From an uncultured Lactobacillus sp. (GTDB lineage Bacteria; Bacillota; Bacilli; Lactobacillales; Lactobacillaceae): a DNA stretch of 6,418 nucleotides. This document shows positions 1-4,917 of the stretch, piece by piece. The notes beneath the pieces were generated by a model. That model searched no databases, was not told the origin of the DNA, and saw only the letters and a program-made list of their open reading frames with translations. The stretch's first letter is position 1. Every line of letters starts with the position of its first letter. The translations under genes were made by a program, and so were the position numbers. The stretch is from assembly GCA_945281075.1 (NCBI GenBank), contig CALYQE010000109.1, positions 1-6,418 on the forward strand. The letters run 5' to 3'.

Positions 1-153
1 TATTTGGCTGTCTTTTAGATAAATTTGGTATGAAGATTTTGTCTGTCCCATCCGAGCTATTTGGTCATAATCTTTTACCTGATAAAAGCTAATAATCATC
101 AGGTAAGTGAGGATAGTGACAACCATTAAACAGCCAGAAACTATCTTTTTCAT
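1..153 (-). CDS. N-terminus of a small membrane-anchored or secreted protein, unknown function (partial)
   Basis: An open frame of 51 codons starts with ATG at 153 and leaves the window at its left edge without a stop. A very good ribosome binding site (AGGAGGT) lies six bases upstream of the ATG, and a plausible promoter lies further upstream, so the start is well supported. The visible protein begins MKKIVSGCLM and has one hydrophobic segment at about residues 4-24 after two lysines. A polar, tyrosine- and lysine-containing stretch follows. This fits an uncleaved signal anchor or a signal peptide with an extracytoplasmic domain. The Cys at residue 8 sits too close to the N-terminus for an ordinary lipoprotein lipobox. 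I do not recognise the family; too little is visible to assign a function. Confidence 0.72.
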   Translation of the reverse strand, partial: MKKIVSGCLMVVTILTYLMIISFYQVKDYDQIARMGQTKSSYQIYLKDSQI

Positions 154-203
154 TGAGGGACCTCCTAAAAAATAGGTGTAGTTGTCAGTTAATATCTATA
201 TCT

Positions 204-233
204 ATAATATCTTACATATATAACTCTTTTCAA
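204..233 (-). promoter_or_regulatory. Putative sigma-70-type promoter of the left-edge gene
   Basis: Read on the minus strand, TTGAAA (233-228) and TATTAT (209-204) are separated by 18 bases. Each box matches the housekeeping consensus at five of six positions. The -10 box lies about 50 bases upstream of the ATG at 153, and the region between is AT-rich and holds the AGGAGGT site. The surrounding sequence is so AT-rich that chance -10-like boxes are expected, so this call is moderate. Confidence 0.5.
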
Positions 234-320
234 GCGATCTCAGGGATTATCAAAATCCGATTAGGTAATTAATGAGCTATGGTGTCAGCGGCTCCAAATA
301 TCTACTAATCTAGTTAATTA

Positions 321-351
321 AAACAAAAAAGACAATCATCTTTGATTGTCT
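321..351 (-). terminator. Intrinsic terminator of the HesB-like gene
   Basis: A perfect 9-bp stem (330-338 with 343-351, sequence AGACAATCA and its complement) closes a 4-base loop. On the minus strand it is followed by a run of six T (complement of 325-330) and further T-rich sequence. It lies about 47 bases past the stop codon of the minus-strand gene at 398-754, which makes it that gene's natural transcription end. The stem has a modest G+C content, so efficiency may be moderate. Confidence 0.8.
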
Positions 352-397
352 AAATAATCATCTCTATCAATGCATTTACATAGTTTAATTGCACTTT

Positions 398-754
398 TTA
401 ACGTTTATTAATTGTTACCGCGCCATCAATTACGCCACTATCATCTGACAAGCTCATTGCTGCATTTTTCACATCAACAACTAAATCATTGCCAAGATAC
501 TGCATTTCGGCAGGACTAGTGTAAATCTTAAGTCCTGCATTGTTTTCAGTTTCAATTGAAAAATCAGGATCTTGTTCGTTTAAAATGACAAATTGAAAAC
601 GTGAACCTGCAGAGCAAGAACCACCGATATCAGAATATTTATTAGAACCGTCATTTAGGGATAGCAAAACAACTTGACCATCTTTAATTTGGTCTTTTAT
701 CTTATCTGCTGCAGCAGGCTTAATGTTAATTTTAACTGTTTCTGAATTACTCAT
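398..754 (-). CDS. HesB/IscA-fold iron-sulfur cluster biosynthesis family protein with a single cysteine
   Basis: This 118-residue cytoplasmic protein resembles the HesB/IscA (Fe-S_biosyn) family in length and layout. Visible features are an N-terminal strand and helix (VKINIKPAAADKIKDQI), then a core beta strand (VVLLSLNDG). Next comes a GGSCSAGSRFQFVIL segment at about residues 44-58, which corresponds to the first conserved cysteine region of A-type carriers. The C-terminal Cys-Gly-Cys of true IscA/SufA is absent: residues 100-118 contain no cysteine, and Cys47 is the only one in the protein. Classical cluster carriage by three cysteines is therefore unlikely, and the actual role is unknown. 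The ATG at 754 has AGGAGGAAA upstream and a near-consensus promoter, and a hairpin terminator follows, so it appears to be a single-gene transcript. No Fe-S assembly genes are adjacent. Family assignment is fairly sure; function is not. Confidence 0.85.
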   Translation of the reverse strand: MSNSETVKINIKPAAADKIKDQIKDGQVVLLSLNDGSNKYSDIGGSCSAGSRFQFVILNEQDPDFSIETENNAGLKIYTSPAEMQYLGNDLVVDVKNAAMSLSDDSGVIDGAVTINKR

Positions 755-790
755 TGTAAAATTTCCTCCTGATCAATGCCTATTTTCTCA

Positions 791-820
791 AGTATAGAAT
801 GGATCAAGTTCAGAAGTCAA
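791..820 (-). promoter_or_regulatory. Promoter of the HesB-like gene
   Basis: On the minus strand TTGACT (820-815) and TATACT (796-791) are separated by 18 bases, each one mismatch from the sigma-70/sigma-A consensus. The -10 box lies about 36 bases upstream of the start codon at 754, leaving room for a short leader that carries the AGGAGG site (772-767 region). This is one of the best promoter matches in the window. Confidence 0.72.
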
Positions 821-955
821 AATTTATGTTTATGCGTTATTTGCTCTGTGACCTTTTGTTCTATCCAAATATTTATATTGCGTATATAAGAAAAAAAGCT
901 CAAAATGGATATTAATAACTCATAGATGATTGTAACTTGTGAAAGGGGACATTTT

Positions 956-2065
956 ATGACCGTCTTGAAAAAGATCGTTAGTGATAAAATTCTACAGATT
1001 ACCTTTGTGATCACGGTAATTAGCCTTTTCTTTGCTCGACCCCAGTTAGCTGATATTAACTTGCACACCATTTTTTCAGTGGCCGCAATGTTAACTATTA
1101 TTCAAATTTATGCTTATCTTCACGTCCTCGATGTTTTGGCTTATAAATTAACTAGTATTGCCGACAACATGCGTAAACTCAACATTTTGTTTACGCTCTT
1201 GGCGATTATTTCGGGGATGTTTTTAGGCAATGACATAACCGCGTTGACCTTAATTCCTTTATATTTAAACATTGCTAAGCGCTGCGATCTGCCGCAGATT
1301 TTGCCGGTAACGCTAATTGGCATGGGGGCTAATATCGGTGCCGCCTTTACCCCTTGGGGTAATCCGCATAACATCTTTTTAGTCAGCAAGTATTCAGTTT
1401 CAGCAAGGGCCTTCTTCTCATGGTCTTTGCCTTACTTGCTGTGCGCTTTAGTGATCACTCTGATCATTTTTCATTTTATTCCCCGGAAAAAAATTCCGGT
1501 CCAGGACATCAAGCAAATTAATATTAGCGTTCGCCCAACTGTGGTAACTACTGCAGTTTTTGCTCTGTTCTTTTTGGGTATGTTCAAAGTGATTAACGTG
1601 GTGATTCCCATGATTGTGGCAATTGTCTTGGCGCTTTTGATCAACCCACGGATTTTGCTCAAAATTGATTATGCCCTCCTGCTGACTTTTACCTGCTTTT
1701 TTGTGTTCATTAGCGACATCCAGCAGATTCCCATGATTGTTGCCTTTATTCATACGATGATCAATTCCGAAACTTCGACTTACTTCACGTCAATTTTGTC
1801 CAGTCAAATCATCAGCAACGTTCCGGCAACCATTCTGGTCGGTAAGTTTACCCCTTACGCTGAAGCCCTCTTTTTAGGCTCAAATATTGGCGGCTTTGGC
1901 TCACCAATTGGTTCAATGGCCAATATGCTTGTGCTTAAAACTTTCACTCAGAATGCGACCGTCTCACGCGGCCAGTTTTTCCGCAAGTGGCTGCTGATGC
2001 AGTACGTTGCCTTGCTTGTGTTAACAATCATCGGCTGGGTGCTGTTGCTTTTTAACCGCAACTAG
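956..2065 (+). CDS. Compact SLC13/ArsB-type (ion transporter superfamily) anion permease, YbiR-like
   Basis: This is a polytopic membrane protein of 369 residues with about ten hydrophobic segments. The start is taken at ATG 956 because GAAAGGGGA (941-949) sits seven bases upstream; an in-frame ATG at 926 has no such site. Family marks are GNDITALTLIP (about residues 91-101) and a first signature hairpin, GANIGAAFTPWGNPHN (124-139). There is also SQIISNVPAT (283-292) and a second signature hairpin, GSNIGGFGSPIGSMAN (308-323). The two glycine/proline-rich hairpins are the pseudo-repeated substrate-site loops typical of the IT superfamily (SLC13, CitMHS, ArsB, NhaD). The length is near the low end of the superfamily and like E. 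coli YbiR. It should move an anion or dicarboxylate, or possibly arsenite or Na+/H+, but the substrate cannot be read from the sequence. No metabolic partner gene is adjacent. Upstream only a weak -10 candidate (TATATT, 874-879) is seen, and no clear -35. Confidence 0.85.
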   Translation: MTVLKKIVSDKILQITFVITVISLFFARPQLADINLHTIFSVAAMLTIIQIYAYLHVLDVLAYKLTSIADNMRKLNILFTLLAIISGMFLGNDITALTLIPLYLNIAKRCDLPQILPVTLIGMGANIGAAFTPWGNPHNIFLVSKYSVSARAFFSWSLPYLLCALVITLIIFHFIPRKKIPVQDIKQINISVRPTVVTTAVFALFFLGMFKVINVVIPMIVAIVLALLINPRILLKIDYALLLTFTCFFVFISDIQQIPMIVAFIHTMINSETSTYFTSILSSQIISNVPATILVGKFTPYAEALFLGSNIGGFGSPIGSMANMLVLKTFTQNATVSRGQFFRKWLLMQYVALLVLTIIGWVLLLFNRN

Positions 2066-2106
2066 TCATTTGCCGCGTGAATTCTTTTTCTACGCAACGG
2101 CGTTAT

Positions 2107-2128
2107 TATCAGTTATAATTGTCTGATA
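2107..2128 (+). promoter_or_regulatory. lemA-htpX -10 box within an inverted repeat (candidate operator)
   Basis: A consensus TATAAT lies at 2114-2119, about 29 bases upstream of the lemA start. It is enclosed by a perfect 6-bp inverted repeat, TATCAG (2107-2112) and CTGATA (2123-2128), with ten bases between the arms. No good -35 box exists at the right distance (2091-2096 reads TACGCA), so basal activity may be low or need an activator. A regulator bound to the dyad would cover the -10 element and the likely start of transcription. The -10 call is fair; the operator is an inference from symmetry alone. Confidence 0.45.
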
Positions 2129-2147
2129 GAGATTAAGGAGGAAAACC

Positions 2148-2717
2148 ATGGCAAATTCAACTTGGTTAATCATCATTATTGCAATTATTGTCGTTTTACT
2201 AATTGCAATTTATATTGGCATTTACAACGGTCTGCAAAAAGCCAAAGTTTACACCGACGAGGCCTGGAGTCAAATTGACGTCCAATTAAAGCGGCGCAAT
2301 GACCTCATCCCCAACTTGGTTGAAACTACCAAAGGCTACGCTAAGCATGAAAGTGAAACACTGGAACGGGTAGTGCAACTGCGCAATCAATTAGTTAATG
2401 TTCCTAGTGATGATCATGCTGAAACTTTGAAAGTTTCAAATCAAATTTCAGATGCACTGAAATCAATCTTTGCTTTATCGGAAAGTTATCCTGATTTAAA
2501 AGCTAATCAGAGTTTTGGACAATTGCAAGAGGAATTGACTAATACCGAAAACAAGATTGCTTATTCCCGACAGCTTTATAACTCATCTGCTGCCGTTTAT
2601 GATCAAAAGCTGCTGACTTTTCCTTCCAATATTGTTGCCAGCATTCATGGCTTCAAGAAGGTTGATTATCTCCAAACTAGCGAAGCAGAAAAAGAAGTGC
2701 CTAAAGTTAAGTTTTAA
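2148..2717 (+). CDS. lemA: LemA family membrane-anchored protein
   Basis: This 189-residue protein has the standard LemA layout. A short N-terminus is followed by one transmembrane segment (about residues 6-26), then a long helical domain. Conserved blocks are VQLKRRNDLIPNLVETTKGYAKHE (45-68, written here as one block of the helical core), YPDLKANQSF (114-123), and the ENKIAYSRQLYN helix (134-145). The family's C-terminal FPSNIVASIHGF segment is at about 158-169. Length matches the family. The ATG has a strong AAGGAGG site six bases upstream. LemA proteins have no known catalytic activity and are usually found next to htpX, as here, with only 15 bases between the genes. A shared role at the membrane with the HtpX protease is the usual inference; the precise function is not established. 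Confidence 0.95.
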   Translation: MANSTWLIIIIAIIVVLLIAIYIGIYNGLQKAKVYTDEAWSQIDVQLKRRNDLIPNLVETTKGYAKHESETLERVVQLRNQLVNVPSDDHAETLKVSNQISDALKSIFALSESYPDLKANQSFGQLQEELTNTENKIAYSRQLYNSSAAVYDQKLLTFPSNIVASIHGFKKVDYLQTSEAEKEVPKVKF

Positions 2718-2732
2718 GTATAGGTAATTGTA

Positions 2733-3632
2733 ATGTTATTTGAACAAATTGCCCGTAATAAACGCAAAACAACTTTGATCATGGGCCTGTTCATTATCAT
2801 CTTGGCCTTGGTGGGCGCCGGCATTGGCTATATCTGGGGCAATCGGCCCGTTTTAGGCATTGTCATTGCCCTGATTTTCAGCATCATCTATATGCTGATC
2901 GTTTTGCCAAATCCGGCTAGCATGGTTATGAACTTAAACCATGCCCAAGAAATTAGCGAACAAGACAATCCGCAGCTTTGGCACGTTGTCGAAGACATGG
3001 CGCTTGTTGCTCATGTGCCGATGCCCCGGGTTTTTATCATTAATGATCCAAGTCCCAACGCGTTTGCAACAGGCCGCGATCCTGATCACGCCGCGGTTGC
3101 GGTCACTCAGGGCTTACTGGACATGATGAACAGAGAAGAGCTTGAGGGCGTATTAGGGCATGAAATTTCCCACATCAGAAATTATGATATTTTAGTTTCA
3201 ACCGTGGCTGCCGTTTTAGTCGGCGTCATTTCTTATTTGTCAGGGATTGCCAGTCGCTATATTTGGTGGATTGACGATGACAACGATCGTAATGATCGTG
3301 ACGGTGGCAATACTGTGGTGGTCATTTTTAAAATTGTGGCAATTCTCTTTGTGCTCATCTTGGGGCCCATTTGTGCCAGTCTGGCCCAAATGGCACTGTC
3401 GCGTAACCGGGAATATTTAGCAGACGCCTCTTCGGTTGAATTGACGCGCAATCCGCAAGGACTGATTGCTGCTTTAACTAAGATCGAGGGCTCTGACCCG
3501 ATGAAAACGGCAGATCCCAGCAGCGCGGGCATGTACATCGAGGATCCGCTGCGCAAGCGGCAAGGCTTAACTCACTTATTCGACAGCCATCCGCCTACAA
3601 GCGAGCGCATTAAGCGTTTGGAACAAATGTAA
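2733..3632 (+). CDS. htpX: HtpX-type membrane zinc metalloprotease (M48 family)
   Basis: This 299-residue integral membrane protease is predicted to cleave misfolded or damaged membrane proteins on the cytoplasmic side. Hydrophobic segments lie at about residues 13-33, 38-58, 153-173 and 195-217. The zinc-binding HEISH motif is at 143-147 (His143, Glu144, His147), and the third ligand is Glu227 in NREYLAD (225-231). PSPNAFATGR (107-115 region) and the C-terminal FDSHPPTSERIKRL (283-296) are typical of M48B. An acidic, asparagine-rich loop (IDDDNDRNDRDGGN, 180-193) separates the third and fourth membrane segments. All catalytic residues are present, so it should be active. The gene starts 15 bases after lemA with only a weak site (TAGGTA) before ATG 2733, so translation may be coupled to lemA. 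A hairpin terminator follows. Confidence 0.96.
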   Translation: MLFEQIARNKRKTTLIMGLFIIILALVGAGIGYIWGNRPVLGIVIALIFSIIYMLIVLPNPASMVMNLNHAQEISEQDNPQLWHVVEDMALVAHVPMPRVFIINDPSPNAFATGRDPDHAAVAVTQGLLDMMNREELEGVLGHEISHIRNYDILVSTVAAVLVGVISYLSGIASRYIWWIDDDNDRNDRDGGNTVVVIFKIVAILFVLILGPICASLAQMALSRNREYLADASSVELTRNPQGLIAALTKIEGSDPMKTADPSSAGMYIEDPLRKRQGLTHLFDSHPPTSERIKRLEQM

Positions 3633-3644
3633 TTGTTTAAACTT

Positions 3645-3675
3645 AAAAAGAAGCATCAGTTGAAGCTTCTTTTTT
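3645..3675. terminator. Bidirectional intrinsic terminator between htpX and the AraC-type gene
   Basis: AAAAAGAAGC (3645-3654) pairs perfectly with GCTTCTTTTT (3665-3674) around a 10-base loop. A T run ends the plus-strand arm and an A run begins the left arm, which becomes a T run for minus-strand transcription. The hairpin lies 13 bases after the htpX stop and just past the stop of the convergent gene at 3684, so it can serve both. Confidence 0.82.
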
Positions 3676-3683
3676 GCTTTAAC

Positions 3684-4619
3684 TTATTTCAAATTAATAT
3701 TGGCTTGTCGAAATAACTCTGCACGCATTTGAACCGGTGTTTCGTGGTAATATTCGTTAAACTTTTTATAAAAGAACGACTTGCCGCTGTAGCCTACCCG
3801 GGCAATCACTTCCTTTACTGAAATGTCTGGTCGTGCCAGCAAATTGCGGGCTTCTTGCATTCGACGCTCATCGACGTGCTCGACAAAGCTTTTTCCGGTT
3901 TTTTGCTTAACCAGACTGGAAAAGTAGTTCGGGTTTAGTCCAAAATGCTTGGCCGCCTCATTCAGAGTAATATTTGAAAAATTGCGGTCAATGTATTCGT
4001 CGAGTGCGGACTGGGCAAAGCGATGCTGGGCAGCGGTGACTTGCTCGAATTCCTGATTGCGAATTGCTGAAATCAACATGATGGCGATCTCGGCCATAAT
4101 CAAATTGCGGGTAAAGAGGTTCTGCTTGAGGTATTCGTCAATTATCTGCCGCATCACTTGACTGGTTTGCGACATTGACGAACAGTTTAATTTGATTGAG
4201 CGGTCGGTTTTTAAAGCCGTCCTGATCTGTCGCAGCACTTTTTGCTCTTTGGCGTTAAACGATGAGAGGTCACCCGAAAAAAACTTTTCTGCCAGTTCAG
4301 CACGTAATTCGAACTTAACCAAAATGGCGCTTTTGTCCTGTTTTTCAACCTCATAGTCACATTTATCAAGTAAAATCAGCAAATTACCGCGTTCAAGTTC
4401 GCTATTTTGCCGATTAGTATTAATCTTCGTCGATCCTGTCGCCGCATAAAGCAGCGTGAGCTTACTTGTCTGATAGCGATGAATGCCTGAATTATGGTTT
4501 TCTAAATACGCCTGCAATAAATTAAAATGCCCTTCTGGTTTAAGACGTATTTCATTTGTATCCAAGCTAGTCGAATCTAAAATGCTTGCCAGATATTGCT
4601 CAAGTTTAACTGCAGCCAT
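3684..4619 (-). CDS. AraC-family transcriptional regulator
   Basis: This 311-residue cytoplasmic DNA-binding protein has the AraC/XylS two-helix-turn-helix domain at its C-terminus (about residues 203-305). The first HTH is near ITLNEAAKHFGLNPNYFSSL (217-236). The second is near ISVKEVIARVGYSGKSFFYK (266-285), followed by the family's FNEYYHETPVQMR ending (287-299). The N-terminal part (about 45-105) has alternating strands and could be a cupin-like ligand-sensing domain, but it is divergent and gives no hint of the ligand. The ATG at 4619 has AGAAGG seven bases upstream. The gene is convergent with htpX and divergent from the thiamine-regulated ECF operon. Because AraC-type regulators often act on neighbouring promoters, the ECF operon and the gene itself are possible targets. 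Family call is secure, target is not. Confidence 0.93.
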   Translation of the reverse strand: MAAVKLEQYLASILDSTSLDTNEIRLKPEGHFNLLQAYLENHNSGIHRYQTSKLTLLYAATGSTKINTNRQNSELERGNLLILLDKCDYEVEKQDKSAILVKFELRAELAEKFFSGDLSSFNAKEQKVLRQIRTALKTDRSIKLNCSSMSQTSQVMRQIIDEYLKQNLFTRNLIMAEIAIMLISAIRNQEFEQVTAAQHRFAQSALDEYIDRNFSNITLNEAAKHFGLNPNYFSSLVKQKTGKSFVEHVDERRMQEARNLLARPDISVKEVIARVGYSGKSFFYKKFNEYYHETPVQMRAELFRQANINLK

Positions 4620-4633
4620 TCCTTTACCTTCTT

Positions 4634-4648
4634 AATTAATAATTAATT
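4634..4648. repeat. AT-only 15-base palindrome in the leader of the AraC-type gene
   Basis: AATTAAT and ATTAATT face each other around a single central A. The dyad lies between the -10 box (4658-4663) and the ribosome binding site (4627-4632) of the regulator gene. It could be an autoregulatory site, but sequence made only of A and T produces such symmetry easily, so the biological meaning is doubtful. Confidence 0.3.
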
Positions 4649-4657
4649 TTTTACCTT

Positions 4658-4663
4658 ATTATA
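4658..4663 (-). promoter_or_regulatory. -10 box of the AraC-type gene
   Basis: On the minus strand a perfect TATAAT is found 38 bases upstream of the regulator start codon. The position 17 bases further upstream (4681-4686) reads GTATTT on that strand, which is a poor -35, so the promoter is either weak or depends on an activator. Confidence 0.5.
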
Positions 4664-4748
4664 TATCAAAGATAGCTCAAAAATACTAACTAATCGATCA
4701 GAACTTTTACAAAGCAGCTGTTTTGCGGTTATCGCATTTGGCAATTTC

Positions 4749-4777
4749 TGGACAAAAAAAAGCGCTTTAGGTATAAT
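4749..4777 (+). promoter_or_regulatory. Promoter of the TPP-controlled ECF operon
   Basis: TGGACA (4749-4754) and a perfect TATAAT (4772-4777) are separated by exactly 17 bases. Transcription would start at about 4783-4786, which is right at the beginning of the riboswitch aptamer, as is common for riboswitch genes. The spacer contains a perfect 10-base palindrome, AAAGCGCTTT (4759-4768). Confidence 0.82.
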
Positions 4778-4785
4778 GAACCTGA

Positions 4786-4864
4786 AATATCGGGGTGCCA
4801 ACTATCGGCTGAGAATATACCCATTAAACCTGCTATGGATAATGCCAGCGAAGGGAAAATTATT
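4786..4864 (+). ncRNA. TPP (thiamine pyrophosphate) riboswitch aptamer, THI element
   Basis: The conserved THI-box blocks occur in the right order and spacing: CGGGGTGCC (4791-4799), GGCTGAGAATATACCC (4807-4822), ACCTG (4828-4832) and GGATAATGCCAGCGAAGGGA (4837-4856). The CTGAGA loop and the GGATAATGCCAGCG block are the most diagnostic parts of the family. GGGT (4793-4796) pairs with ACCC (4819-4822) as P2. P3 is very short: GCC (4797-4799) with GGC (4807-4809) around a 7-base loop. The closing helix P1 is AU-only (AATAT, 4786-4790, with 4859-4864 and one bulge). It precedes a terminator and an ECF transporter gene, so TPP binding is expected to switch the operon off. Confidence 0.95.
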
Positions 4865-4873
4865 GTACTTTAC

Positions 4874-4903
4874 GTCGTCTGGCTATTGCCATGACGACTT
4901 TTT
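4874..4903 (+). terminator. Riboswitch-controlled intrinsic terminator
   Basis: GTCGTCTGGC (4874-4883) pairs with GCCA-GACGAC (4888-4891 and 4893-4898, one bulged T at 4892) around a TATT loop. Five T follow at 4899-4903. The hairpin sits between the TPP aptamer and the first codon of the ATPase gene, which is the expected place for a transcriptional off switch. Part of the 5' arm can instead pair with the aptamer core (see findings). Confidence 0.9.
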
Positions 4904-4917
4904 AGATTGGAAAAAAA

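Noticed and set aside
154..397. Possible small gene between the left-edge gene and the HesB-like gene
   Set aside because: I see only a promoter and a terminator here; no start codon with a ribosome binding site opens a convincing frame on either strand.
926..955. In-frame upstream ATG at 926 as the start of the permease gene
   Set aside because: No ribosome binding site precedes it, and the added residues (MIVTCERGHF) are translated from the binding site of the ATG at 956, which has GAAAGGGGA at proper distance.
817..1071. Open minus-strand frame of 84 codons
   Set aside because: It covers the divergent promoter region and the start of the permease gene, has no ribosome binding site, and its composition is that of AT-rich non-coding sequence.
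1448..1753. Open minus-strand frame of 101 codons (and smaller ones at 1141-1389 and 1471-1662)
   Set aside because: These lie opposite the membrane permease gene; their His/Asn-rich composition or Met/Leu/Lys-rich composition is what the complement of hydrophobic codons gives.
2072..2101. Imperfect hairpin GCC-GCGT with ACGC-AAC-GGC after the permease stop as a terminator
   Set aside because: The stem has a three-base bulge, a 13-base loop, and no T run after it; the T run is in the loop. Readthrough from the permease gene into lemA remains possible.
3257..3556. Open minus-strand frame of 99 codons within htpX
   Set aside because: htpX has all catalytic motifs on the plus strand over this stretch; the antisense frame has no start signals.
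4754..4770. Catabolite-responsive element (cre) at the AAGCGCTT core
   Set aside because: Centred on the CG, the required TG on the left reads AA and the required C on the right reads A, so the full cre consensus is not met.
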